A stretch of DNA of 13,637 nt from an uncultured Collinsella sp. (lineage in GTDB: Bacteria > Actinomycetota > Coriobacteriia > Coriobacteriales > Coriobacteriaceae): contig CATXXF010000048.1 in NCBI GenBank assembly GCA_958403395.1, positions 1 to 13,637 of the forward strand. The letters are read 5' to 3'. Every line of letters starts with the position of its first letter. The stretch's first letter is position 1. The translations under genes were made by a program, and so were the position numbers. This document shows, one piece after another, positions 6,800 through 13,514 of the stretch. The notes under the pieces were generated by a model. It saw nothing but the letters and a program-made list of their open reading frames with translations. It was not told the origin of the DNA and ran no database searches.

Positions 6800-7715
6800 C
6801 TGCCTCATCTCCCTTCGTGTAGGAGCTGCGGAGCTTATAGCGCTCCCAAACCACGGGCACGCACAGGGCCACAGCGACAATTACGGCGGAGAGCAGCTTC
6901 ATGTCGTTGGCGTCCATGCCCAACTGCAGCACGATGGCGCGGATAAGGAAGTACACCACGGAGCCAAAGACGGCGGAGGCAAGACGGACGCTAAACTGCG
7001 TGAGGCCGCCGGGCAGCAGACGGCCGAGCACCTCGCCGATAACAATGGCGGCAAGACCGATAACGATGGCACCGGTGCCCATACCAATGTCGGCATACTT
7101 TTGGCTCTGGCAGATGAGCGCGCCCGAAAGGCCGATGAGGGCGTTGGAGAGCACGAGGGCGATCATCTTGGTGGAGTTGGTGTTGACGCCCAGAGCGCGG
7201 ATCATGTACTCGTTGTTGCCGGTGGCGCGCAGCGCCGAGCCGATCTCGGTGCCAAAGAACCAATACAGGATGGCAACGATAGCCACGGCGAGCAGGATGC
7301 CCAAGATGATGGCAACGGTGGACTGCGGCAGACCGGTCATATTGCTGACGGCCGAGAACACGGTGCCCTTGGCAAGAATGGGCGTATTGGACTTGCCCAT
7401 GATGCGCAGGTTGATGGACCACAGGCTGATCTGGGTGAGGATTCCGGCGAGGATCGCGGGAATCTCGAAGACGGTGGTCAGAATGCCCGTGACGGCGCCC
7501 GCGATGGCGCCGGCGCACATGCCGGCCAGCACGGCGAGCAGCGGGTCGACGTTGTTATTGACGATGAGCACGGCGCAGACACAGCCGCCGAGGGCAAAGC
7601 TGCCGTCGCAGGTCATATCGGGAATGTCGAGCAGGCGGAACGTGATAAACACGCCAAGCACCATAATGCCCCAGAGGACGCCCTGCGAAACGGCGCCCTG
7701 CAATGCAATGAGCAT
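6792..7715 (-). CDS. ABC transporter permease, BPD_transp_2 (LivH/RbsC-like) family
   Basis: A 307-residue, very hydrophobic protein with about eight to nine membrane segments, starting MLIALQGAVSQGVLWGIMVLGVFITFRL. The motif FRLLDIPDMTCDGSFALGG and the cytoplasmic loop GSALRATGNNEYMIRALGVN (the EAA-like coupling region that contacts the ATPase) are typical of the single-permease importers that pair with ABC_sub_bind lipoproteins. It should form a homodimeric channel in the membrane. AGGAGG (7724-7729) lies 8 bases before the ATG. The last codons overlap the ATPase start by 8 bases. A 203-base gap with a hairpin separates it from the substrate-binding protein gene upstream. Substrate is unknown from sequence. 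Characterised relatives (TrpXYZ-type) take up tryptophan or related compounds, but the family is broad. Confidence 0.92.
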   Translation of the reverse strand: MLIALQGAVSQGVLWGIMVLGVFITFRLLDIPDMTCDGSFALGGCVCAVLIVNNNVDPLLAVLAGMCAGAIAGAVTGILTTVFEIPAILAGILTQISLWSINLRIMGKSNTPILAKGTVFSAVSNMTGLPQSTVAIILGILLAVAIVAILYWFFGTEIGSALRATGNNEYMIRALGVNTNSTKMIALVLSNALIGLSGALICQSQKYADIGMGTGAIVIGLAAIVIGEVLGRLLPGGLTQFSVRLASAVFGSVVYFLIRAIVLQLGMDANDMKLLSAVIVAVALCVPVVWERYKLRSSYTKGDEADA

Positions 7716-7817
7716 GCTTCATACCTCCTAGGATAGGGTGGACACGTGATTCACCATAATAGCGGTAACAATGCATAGAAGAGTTACGGACAGACGTTTT
7801 GTTTTACCTGAAACAAG

Positions 7818-7851
7818 CAGGGCGGACGCCGGTCTACAGCGCCCGCCCCTG
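7818..7851 (-). terminator. Hairpin between substrate-binding and permease genes (possible partial terminator)
   Basis: CAGGGCGGACGC (7818-7829) pairs with GCGCCCGCCCCTG (7839-7851), with one mismatch and one bulged G, around a 9-base loop. On the minus strand it is followed by CTTGTTT, a weak tail. It lies about 70 bases after the lipoprotein stop and about 100 before the permease start. It may stop part of the transcripts or protect the upstream message, giving more binding protein than permease. Confidence 0.5.
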
Positions 7852-7918
7852 TGGCTCAGATATTGAATAACGCGGCTAAAGCGCGAGCACGGGCTCTAGA
7901 CGCATGCCGCGTATGGCA

Positions 7919-8899
7919 TTACGCGTCCAGGGCGGAAAGGTCGATGCCCAGGGCCTCGGCCATTTCGTCGTTCTTGACGACGACCAGGTCCTTGCTCGAG
8001 AGGTGCTTGATCGGCATATCCTCGGGCTTGGCCTCGCCCTTCAGGATCTTAACGGCCATCTCGCCCGCGGCGTAACCCAGGTCCTCATAGTTGATGGAGA
8101 GGGTGAACAGGCCGCCGGCCATGCACATACCCTCCTCGCCAGTCACGAAGGGAAGCTTGTTTTCCTTGCAGATCTGGCCGACCTGCGAGGCACCCGCGGC
8201 GATGGTGTTGTCGGTGGGGGAGTACAGCGCGTCGACCTTGCCCACGGCAGACTCGACGACGGACTGAATCTCGTTGGAGCTCGAGACGGTGAAGTCAGTG
8301 TACTCGAGGCCCAGCTTGTCGAGCTCCTTCTTGGCGGCCTTGATCTGGACGTCGGAGTTGGACTCGGCGGTGCAGTGGAGCAGGCCGACCTTTTTAACGT
8401 CGGGCAGGACCTTCTGCATCATCTCGAGCTGCTCGGCGACCGGGGTGAGGTCGGAAGCGCCCGTGACGTTGGTGCCGGGCTTGTCGTTGTCCTGGACCAG
8501 GCCGGAGGCGGCGTAGTCGGTGATGGCGCAGCCCACGATGGGGATATCGGCCGTGGCGCCGGCGGCAGCCTGCGCGGCGGGCGTGGCGATGGCATAAATC
8601 AGGTTGACGTTGTCGCCCACAAACTTGTCGGCAATGGACTTACACGTGGACTGGTCGTTCTGGGCGTTCTTCTGGTCGATCTTGACCTTAAGGCCGCTCT
8701 CCTTGATGGCCTTGACAAAGCCGTCGTTGGCGGCATCGAGTGCGGAGTGCTCGGTGAGCTGCAGAACGCCGATGGTGTAGTCGGAACCGGCGGCAGCAGA
8801 GCCGGAACCAGAGTTGCCGCCGCATCCGGCGAGCGGGGCGAGCGCGAGCAGGCCGGCGGAGACCAGAAGGCTCCTGCGACTGATGGTGATGTCCTTCAT
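7919..8899 (-). CDS. ABC transporter substrate-binding lipoprotein (ABC_sub_bind / TrpX-like)
   Basis: A 326-residue exported lipoprotein. The N-terminus MKDITISRRSLLVSAGLLALAPLAGC gives a lipobox LAGC with C26 as the lipidated residue. R8-R9 before the hydrophobic core (SRRSLLV) hints at Tat export, though this is not certain. The mature part shows the two-lobe binding fold of the ABC_sub_bind family: YTIGVLQLTEHSALDAANDGF, IYAIATPAAQAA, IPIVGCAITD, KKVGLLHC and DALYSPTDNTIA. The start at 8899 was chosen because GGGGG lies 7 bases upstream and the lipoprotein signal begins here. An upstream in-frame TTG would add 16 residues that spoil the signal peptide. It delivers substrate to the permease/ATPase pair downstream. 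Relatives bind tryptophan or other small aromatic or amino-acid-like ligands, so the ligand here is open. Confidence 0.9.
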   Translation of the reverse strand: MKDITISRRSLLVSAGLLALAPLAGCGGNSGSGSAAAGSDYTIGVLQLTEHSALDAANDGFVKAIKESGLKVKIDQKNAQNDQSTCKSIADKFVGDNVNLIYAIATPAAQAAAGATADIPIVGCAITDYAASGLVQDNDKPGTNVTGASDLTPVAEQLEMMQKVLPDVKKVGLLHCTAESNSDVQIKAAKKELDKLGLEYTDFTVSSSNEIQSVVESAVGKVDALYSPTDNTIAAGASQVGQICKENKLPFVTGEEGMCMAGGLFTLSINYEDLGYAAGEMAVKILKGEAKPEDMPIKHLSSKDLVVVKNDEMAEALGIDLSALDA

Positions 8900-8931
8900 A
8901 TCATTACCCCCAGTATAAAAATGGCTGGAAA

Positions 8932-8957
8932 CACTGCACTGGGACAAAGTGCAAGTG
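8932..8957 (-). promoter_or_regulatory. Inverted repeat near the importer transcription start (candidate operator)
   Basis: CACTGCACT (8932-8940) and AGTGCAAGTG (8948-8957) form an inverted repeat of nine pairs with one extra A, spaced by 7 bases. It lies just downstream of the putative -10 box, where a repressor could block initiation, or it could fold in the 5' leader RNA. No binding protein is known from sequence. Confidence 0.4.
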
Positions 8958-8959
8958 GA

Positions 8960-8990
8960 ACTATAGTAGCGCTGATGTCCATTTTTACAA
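8960..8990 (-). promoter_or_regulatory. Putative promoter of the ABC importer
   Basis: On the minus strand TTGTAA (8990-8985) could be the -35. It is followed by either TACTAT (8968-8963, spacing 16) or TATAGT (8965-8960, spacing 19) as the -10. The -35 lies inside GGCTGTTGTAAAA, which resembles an element upstream of the neighbouring regulator gene. The choice of -10 is unresolved. Confidence 0.45.
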
Positions 8991-9017
8991 CAGCCTGGCG
9001 GGTTTTTTAATACAGAA

Positions 9018-9050
9018 TCGGATGGGCGGTACGGGTAGTCGAATGGGCGG
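9018..9050. repeat. Tandem 12-base direct repeat with 21-base period
   Basis: TCGGATGGGCGG (9018-9029) and TCGAATGGGCGG (9039-9050) differ at one position and start 21 bases apart, about two helical turns. They lie between the regulator stop and the importer promoter, so both copies would face the same side of the DNA. They could be an activator site or chance. Confidence 0.45.
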
Positions 9051-9059
9051 CGGAGGGTC

Positions 9060-9848
9060 TTATGCGACGAAGGAGGCGTCGTCCTCCTCGTCGAGGGCGG
9101 CGAAGAGCTTCTTGCCGTCGAGGAGACGTGTGGTGACGTTTCTCATGCGGCCAATCTCTACGGTGCGCAGCGTGTCATCGGCACCTCGGGCGTCATAGAC
9201 CGTTCCCAGCAGATACGAGATGCCATCGCGCTGCCTGATGGCAAAGGGACGGAGTGTCATCCGTGCTGCTTCGGTTTCGCCACGCGTCGTGACGCTCGAA
9301 ATATCAAAACTCACCGTGGTTCCGTGGTCGATGGCCTGCTCGACGAGCTCGCACGTGTCGATGCGCTTGATGGGCGTGCGTGTTACCTTGGTGGCCTTGC
9401 TGCCTGCGCTTGGAACGGGTTCGGGTGTATCGAGGTAGCCGCGAACGTCGGCGCTCGCCATGGCAACTAAGTGCTGCGCCATGCTCTTGCGGATAGCGAT
9501 AGGCGTGGAGCGGTTGCGCATGACCATACCGTGGAGCCGGATGATCTCTTCATCGGTGAGCGGGCGGGTAAGAAGTTTGTAGCCCACGCCGCGTTTGTAC
9601 TCAATTTCGTATCCGGCATGGCGAAGCGCGGAGATGGCGGTGTAGATGCTGCGCCGCGCCGCCGAGATGGGCATGCGGGCGGGGTCGTCGGGATGGGCGA
9701 GGCGCCGGATCAGCTCATCGGAAAGCATGGCCTTGTCTTCGCCGGTGTTTTCGCTCAAGAGCTGCAGGATGCGAACGGCGCGATAGGCTGCCATCGAGGC
9801 GGCGCCCCTCGTCGTGGTGTCGTAGGTTTCAACAGCGGCTTCGGTCAT
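9060..9848 (-). CDS. WYL-domain transcriptional regulator
   Basis: A 262-residue protein. Residues about 19-95 form a helix-turn-helix/winged-helix region: YRAVRILQLLSE, then ARRSIYTAISALRHAGYEIEYKRGVGYKLL, with the 'recognition helix plus GY-I-Y---GY-L' pattern of DeoR/HTH_11-type regulators. Residues about 165-245 match the WYL fold (VSFDIS, MTLRPFAIRQRDGISYLLGTV, LRTVEIGRM), although the literal W-Y-L triplet is replaced by SYLLG. WYL domains commonly sense ligands or nucleic acids. The ATG at 9848 was preferred because GGAAAGGA precedes it by about 10 bases; the in-frame GTG at 9857 lies too close to that site. The gene is upstream of, and co-directional with, the ABC importer, and no terminator hairpin is visible after its stop. 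Control of that importer, and some read-through into it, is plausible. Confidence 0.82.
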   Translation of the reverse strand: MTEAAVETYDTTTRGAASMAAYRAVRILQLLSENTGEDKAMLSDELIRRLAHPDDPARMPISAARRSIYTAISALRHAGYEIEYKRGVGYKLLTRPLTDEEIIRLHGMVMRNRSTPIAIRKSMAQHLVAMASADVRGYLDTPEPVPSAGSKATKVTRTPIKRIDTCELVEQAIDHGTTVSFDISSVTTRGETEAARMTLRPFAIRQRDGISYLLGTVYDARGADDTLRTVEIGRMRNVTTRLLDGKKLFAALDEEDDASFVA

Positions 9849-9965
9849 GGTGCCCACGTCCTTTCCGTTTTGGGTGGCGACGGTATGGAGCCTAGGACGT
9901 GGGGCTTTCCCAGGGGCGCAGGGCGCTCTGGGCGGTCGGTAGTCGTCGGCAAACGGCGGGTCGAG

Positions 9966-10028
9966 TTTTCAACAGCCCTGCTCAACTGACCAAAAACTTG
10001 CCAGAAGCTTGACGGATGCTGTTGAAAA
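9966..10028. repeat. 11-bp inverted repeat upstream of the WYL regulator
   Basis: TTTTCAACAGC (9966-9976) is matched by its exact reverse complement GCTGTTGAAAA (10018-10028), with 41 bases between them. A third copy of TTTCAACAGC lies at 9827-9836 inside the first codons of the regulator. The two intergenic copies could be an operator pair for DNA looping. The right copy borders the asnS terminator. Confidence 0.55.
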
Positions 10029-10060
10029 AAGCGTCTCTCGACCGATGTCGAGAGACGCTT
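10025..10060 (-). terminator. Rho-independent terminator of asnS
   Basis: A perfect 14-bp stem AAGCGTCTCTCGAC (10029-10042) with its complement (10047-10060) encloses a 4-base loop. On the minus strand it is followed by a six-T run (plus-strand AAAAAA 10025-10030). It lies 47 bases after the asnS stop and is the strongest terminator in the window. Confidence 0.93.
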
Positions 10061-10106
10061 GTGCGATGAGCGTTGGCGTGTGGCGACGCGAGCTAGCGTC
10101 CGACGA

Positions 10107-11510
10107 TTAGAAGTCGGCGTTGCCCACGGTGCGCGGGTGCGGCAGGACGTCGCGGATGTTGCCCACGCCGGTCAGATACATGACCAAGCGCTCGAAGCCC
10201 AGACCGTAGCCGGCGTGCTTGCAGGAACCGTAGCGGCGCAGGTCAAGGTAGTACTTGTACTGCTCGGGATTCATGCCCAGGTCCTTGATGCGGGCCTCGA
10301 GCAGGTCTAGGCGCTCCTCGCGCTGGGAGCCGCCGATAATCTCGCCGATACCGGGCACCAGGCAGTCGGCGGCGGCGACGGTCTTGCCGTCCTCGTTCAT
10401 GCGCATGTAGAACGCCTTGATCTCGGCCGGGTAGTCGGTCACGAAGGTCGGGCGCTTAAAGTGCTCCTCCGTCAGGAAACGCTCGTGCTCGGTCTGCAGG
10501 TCGATGCCCCAGCTGACGGGGTAATCAAACTGGTGGCCAGCAGCGACTGCCTGCTCCAGGATCTCGACGGCCTCGGTGTAGGTAACGCGGGCAAAGTCGG
10601 AGTTGGCGACATGGTCCAGGCGCTCGAGCAGACCCTTGTCCACAAACTTGTTGAGCATATTGAGCTCGTCGGGGCAGGTGGCCATAACGTCCTTAAGGAC
10701 GTACTTGAGCATGGCCTCGGCGTTATCCATGTAGTCGTTAAGGTCGGCAAAGGCCATCTCCGGCTCGATCATCCAAAACTCGGCGGCGTGGCGCGTGGTG
10801 TTGGAGTTCTCGGCACGGAAGGTGGGACCAAAGGTGTATACGTCGCCAAAGGCCATGGCAAAGTTCTCGGCATTGAGCTGGCCGGACACGGTGAGGCTTG
10901 CATGCTTGCCAAAGAAGTCCTGGCTCCAGTCGACCTCGCCGGACTCGGTGAGGGGCGGATTTTTGGGGTCGAGCGTGGTCACGCGGAACATCTCGCCGGC
11001 GCCCTCGCAGTCACTCGTGGTGATGATGGGGGTGTTGACGTAGACAAAGCCCTGCTCCTGGAAGAAGCGGTGGATGGCGGCAGCCGCGACAGAGCGGATG
11101 CGGAACACGGCGCGGAACAGGTTGGTGCGCGGGCGCAGATGCTGCTGGGTGCGCAGGAACTCGACGGTTGCGCGCTTCTTCTGCAGCGGGTAATCCGGGG
11201 CGCTCGTGCCCTCGACCTCGATGGAGGTGGCAGAAAGCTCGAAAGGCTGGGGCGCATCGGGGGTCAGTTTGACGGTGCCGGTGCAAATGAGTGCGGCCGA
11301 GACGTTTTGATGGGCGATCTCGTCGTAGTTGTCGAGTGCCTCGCGGTTCATGACGACCTGCAGGTCGCGGAAGCAGCTGCCGTCGTTGAGCGTAACAAAG
11401 CCAAAGTTCTTCATGTCGCGGACGGACTTGACCCAGCCGGCGACGGTGACGGTCTGGCCGCCGAGCGACTCGGCATCGGCATAGAGCTGCGCGATTTTGG
11501 TGCGGTTCAC
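10107..11510 (-). CDS. asnS: Asparaginyl-tRNA synthetase
   Basis: A 467-residue class II aminoacyl-tRNA synthetase, almost exactly the length of E. coli AsnRS (466). It joins asparagine to tRNA-Asn in the cytoplasm. The N-terminal OB-fold that reads the anticodon spans about residues 15-100 (VTVAGWVKSVRDMKNFGFVTLNDGS). The catalytic core has motif 1 (IRSVAAAAIHRFFQEQGFVYVNTP), motif 2 (FRAENSNTTRHAAEFWMIEPE) and motif 3 (GYGLGFERLVMYLTG), and ends IRDVLPHPRTVGNADF, the usual AsnRS ending. The start chosen is GTG at 11510, because GGGAGG (11515-11520) lies four bases upstream and the length fits the family. In-frame ATGs at 11522 and 11546 are alternatives. It has its own promoter and terminator, so it is monocistronic. 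The presence of asnS suggests direct charging of tRNA-Asn rather than reliance only on the amidotransferase route. Confidence 0.97.
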   Translation of the reverse strand: MNRTKIAQLYADAESLGGQTVTVAGWVKSVRDMKNFGFVTLNDGSCFRDLQVVMNREALDNYDEIAHQNVSAALICTGTVKLTPDAPQPFELSATSIEVEGTSAPDYPLQKKRATVEFLRTQQHLRPRTNLFRAVFRIRSVAAAAIHRFFQEQGFVYVNTPIITTSDCEGAGEMFRVTTLDPKNPPLTESGEVDWSQDFFGKHASLTVSGQLNAENFAMAFGDVYTFGPTFRAENSNTTRHAAEFWMIEPEMAFADLNDYMDNAEAMLKYVLKDVMATCPDELNMLNKFVDKGLLERLDHVANSDFARVTYTEAVEILEQAVAAGHQFDYPVSWGIDLQTEHERFLTEEHFKRPTFVTDYPAEIKAFYMRMNEDGKTVAAADCLVPGIGEIIGGSQREERLDLLEARIKDLGMNPEQYKYYLDLRRYGSCKHAGYGLGFERLVMYLTGVGNIRDVLPHPRTVGNADF

Positions 11511-11556
11511 GTATCCTCCCATAACGGTTGAATGATAGTTATCCATACAGTTCGGT

Positions 11557-11565
11557 ATTCTAGCA
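11557..11565 (-). promoter_or_regulatory. Extended -10 promoter of asnS
   Basis: On the minus strand TGCTAGAAT is an extended -10 (TGn followed by TAGAAT, one mismatch to TATAAT). No good -35 is present, as expected for this promoter type. Transcription would start near 11550, about 40 bases before the GTG start and only a few bases before an in-frame ATG at 11546. Confidence 0.55.
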
Positions 11566-11620
11566 GCTCGGCTCATTTGGGCTATGCAGATAAGGCATTG
11601 GCGGGATGGTTTTTCAAACG

Positions 11621-11654
11621 AAAAGCGCCCGCGGCCAAATGGTCGCGGGCGCTT
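11621..11654 (-). terminator. Rho-independent terminator of the PTS EIIA gene
   Basis: AAGCGCCCGCGGCC (11623-11636) pairs with 11641-11654 with one G-U pair and an AAAT loop. On the minus strand TTTTCGTTT follows. It lies 37 bases after the EIIA stop. Confidence 0.9.
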
Positions 11655-11691
11655 AACGAGGTGCCTTTTTGCTGTGTGGCGCGGGGCCTGG

Positions 11692-12255
11692 CTACTTGGT
11701 CTTGGCAACCAGCAGCGGGTCGCCAAGCTTGACGAGCGGGTTGCCGCCGATAAGCGTTCCGGACTCGCCGACATGGTCGATGCTCTTAAGACGGTCGAGC
11801 TCGGAGACGATGACGGTCACGATGTCTTCGTGACCAGCGGCCTTAATGGCCTCGCGGTCGAAGCTGATGAGCGGCTGGCCTGCCTTGACCACATCGCCCA
11901 TCTCGACAAAGCGGGCAAAACCCTTGCCGTTCATTTCCACGGTGCCCAGGCCAACATGGATGAACACGCGAAGACCGTCCTCGGTGATCATGCCAATGGA
12001 GTGGTTGGTGACAGTGGTGGCGCCGATGCGGCCGTTGGCGGGCGCATAGATGGTGCCGGTAATGGGCTCGATGCCATAGCCCTGGCCAAGCATGCCCGAG
12101 GCGATCGTCTCGTCGGGAACCTCGTCCAGGTTGACGAGCACGCCGTTGACGGGGGCGTAGATGACGCCTTCGCGGGTAGCGAAGCTTGCTGCGGGCGGAA
12201 CGGACGCCTCGCCGGTCGAGGTGAAGGTGGACTTAAGCGAATCGAGCAGACCCAT
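11692..12255 (-). CDS. crr: PTS glucose-type EIIA component (stand-alone)
   Basis: A 187-residue soluble protein consisting of one EIIA-Glc domain. Both active-site histidines are present: H85 in VTNHSIGMI and H100 in VFIHVGLGTVEMNGKGF, the latter being the one phosphorylated by HPr. YAPVNGVLVNLDEVPDETIASGMLGQGYGI and the C-terminal GDVVKAGQPLISFD are typical family segments. It passes phosphate from HPr to an EIIB domain of a sugar permease and may have regulatory roles as in other bacteria. No EIIB/EIIC gene is adjacent, so it probably serves a permease encoded elsewhere. The ATG at 12255 is supported by GGAGG five bases upstream. Nine extra in-frame upstream codons have no such site. It is flanked by a good promoter and terminator and is divergent from the hydrolase gene. 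The symbol is by family likeness; a role in catabolite control is not shown here. Confidence 0.93.
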   Translation of the reverse strand: MGLLDSLKSTFTSTGEASVPPAASFATREGVIYAPVNGVLVNLDEVPDETIASGMLGQGYGIEPITGTIYAPANGRIGATTVTNHSIGMITEDGLRVFIHVGLGTVEMNGKGFARFVEMGDVVKAGQPLISFDREAIKAAGHEDIVTVIVSELDRLKSIDHVGESGTLIGGNPLVKLGDPLLVAKTK

Positions 12256-12309
12256 AGTTGCCTCCAACTTAAATAAGCGCATATCGCGCGTTTGGTTTGC
12301 CGGAAAAAC

Positions 12310-12338
12310 ATTTCACATGTGTTTCGCGGCTTGGTCAA
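12310..12338 (-). promoter_or_regulatory. Sigma-A-type promoter of the PTS EIIA gene
   Basis: On the minus strand TTGACC (12338-12333, one mismatch to TTGACA) is followed after exactly 17 bases by TGAAAT (12315-12310, four of six). A start near 12303 would give a leader of about 48 bases ending in the GGAGG site. Confidence 0.6.
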
Positions 12339-12453
12339 CGCCCCTATTCTACGCTGCTCAATGATACCTCTGAACTGGGATTATGTGATATATCAGTTGA
12401 AGGGAAACTTATTGCCGGAGTGTTTCTGCGCCACGGGTTCAAGTGGGGTACGC

Positions 12454-12481
12454 TTGAAGGCGAAAAACAAGGGCGCATAAT
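12454..12481 (+). promoter_or_regulatory. Putative promoter of the alpha/beta hydrolase gene
   Basis: TTGAAG (12454-12459) and CATAAT (12476-12481, five of six) are separated by 16 bases. A start near 12488 would leave a very short leader that begins just before the AAGGGAG ribosome site (12489-12495). Confidence 0.5.
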
Positions 12482-12500
12482 TTGCGCGAAGGGAGCACAT

Positions 12501-13400
12501 ATGATTGTCGAGAACCATGCGCTGTGGGGCGAGGAGCCGACCGAGGATTATCCGGCGGCGTTTACGTATTTGGGTGCCGAGCCGTTGCCCGATAAACCGA
12601 ATGGCCGCCGCCCCGCGGTGATTATCTGTGGCGGAGGTGCGTTTACGCATATCGCTCCGCATGAGCAGGATCCTGTGGCGTTTGCGTTTTTGGATCACGG
12701 TTACCAGGCCTTTGTGCTCAACTATGTCACGAGTTCTACAGGTGACGTGAGCTTTCCGCACCCCCAGGCAGATCTTGCCAAGATGGTCGCCACGGTGCGC
12801 GCCAACGCCGACGAGTGGCATGTCGATCCTAAGCGCGTGTGCGTCGTGGGCTTTTCTGCTGGCGGCATGATTTGCGCCTCGCTGGCAACACAGTGGAAGA
12901 CCGGCCCCTTTGCGGCACTTGCCGGGGCGCGTCCGGACGACATTCGTCCCGATGCCGTGGTGCTGGGCTATCCATTGCTAGACTTTGCCTATGTGCGCGA
13001 CATGCAGACGCGCGATCCGCGCATTGACTTGCGTGTGCCCAAGACGGGCGGCAAGACGGGGCGCGATTTGCTCAACGACTACCTGTCGATGGTGACGGGC
13101 GGCGAGGCAACTGACGAGCATCTGGCCGACATCTGCCCCACCACGCATGTTTCGCGTCAGATGCCACCGACCTTTGTGTGGGGCGTGTCCGACGACAAGA
13201 CGGCGCCGATCGCGCAGGTCTACCCGTTTGCGCAGCGCATGGCCGAGGAGGGCGTTGCATGCGAGATGCACGTCTTCGACCAGGGCGGTCACGGCCTTTC
13301 GCTCGGCAACGCCAACACCGCGGTCGACAACGAGGACAAGCAGGTGGCAGTCCGTCCCTGGATTCGCCTAGCCTTCCGCTTTCTGGAGCGCCATCTGTAA
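12501..13400 (+). CDS. Alpha/beta hydrolase (acetyl-xylan-esterase/lipase-like)
   Basis: A 299-residue cytoplasmic protein of the alpha/beta-hydrolase fold. The oxyanion segment CGGGAF (43-48), the nucleophile motif GFSAG with S119, an acidic residue in WGVSDDKTAP (D231 or D232) and H264 in QGGHGLSLG give a complete Ser-Asp-His triad. The order and spacing match the small esterases often annotated as 'endo-1,4-beta-xylanase B-like' or BD-FAE/acetyl esterases, which remove acetyl or feruloyl groups from sugars. No signal peptide is seen, so it would act on substrates already inside the cell. The ATG at 12501 follows AAGGGAG by 5 bases. The frame is open back to 12297, but that stretch covers promoter-like sequence and lacks family likeness. 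It is divergent from the PTS EIIA gene, which fits carbohydrate use, though its substrate is unknown. Confidence 0.88.
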   Translation: MIVENHALWGEEPTEDYPAAFTYLGAEPLPDKPNGRRPAVIICGGGAFTHIAPHEQDPVAFAFLDHGYQAFVLNYVTSSTGDVSFPHPQADLAKMVATVRANADEWHVDPKRVCVVGFSAGGMICASLATQWKTGPFAALAGARPDDIRPDAVVLGYPLLDFAYVRDMQTRDPRIDLRVPKTGGKTGRDLLNDYLSMVTGGEATDEHLADICPTTHVSRQMPPTFVWGVSDDKTAPIAQVYPFAQRMAEEGVACEMHVFDQGGHGLSLGNANTAVDNEDKQVAVRPWIRLAFRFLERHL

Positions 13401-13429
13401 GAGTCCCGGCATCCAAGCCCTTCAATAAC

Positions 13430-13502
13430 TTGCGGTGAAATAGTTCCTATCTGGGGCATCAACCAGCCCATCCAGGAGCTATTCCACCGCAACTTCGTTT
13501 TT
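13430..13502 (+). terminator. Long hairpin after the hydrolase gene (probable terminator or repeat element)
   Basis: Bases 13430-13455 pair with 13467-13492 in a 26-position stem. TTGCGGTG/CACCGCAA, AATAG/CTATT and TGGG/CCCA are solid, with four mismatches, one G-U pair and an 11-base loop. A five-T run follows at 13498-13502. It begins 30 bases after the hydrolase stop. The stem is much longer than needed for termination, which suggests a repeat-type element. Confidence 0.6.
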
Positions 13503-13514
13503 GATGCCCCGCCC

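Noticed and set aside
6800..6880. 27-residue upstream extension of the ABC ATPase
   Set aside because: It overlaps the permease coding region deeply and lacks a ribosome site. MLKLSHVKKTF is the usual start.
8900..8947. 16-residue extension of the substrate-binding protein from a TTG codon
   Set aside because: It would place extra residues before a clear lipoprotein signal peptide, and GGGGG stands correctly before the ATG at 8899.
8985..9010. T run TTTTTT after CAGCCTGGCGGG as a plus-strand terminator
   Set aside because: There is no upstream arm to form a stem, and no plus-strand gene ends here.
10461..11531. Plus-strand open frame of 356 codons opposite asnS
   Set aside because: Shadow of asnS codon bias, with no ribosome site and no recognisable domain. 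The same reasoning removes the frames at 248-1135, 1540-2346, 6122-6946, 6561-7736 and 7904-9010.
12297..12500. N-terminal extension of the hydrolase by 68 residues
   Set aside because: The stretch has no likeness to the family and covers promoter-like sequence. AAGGGAG just before 12501 marks the better start.
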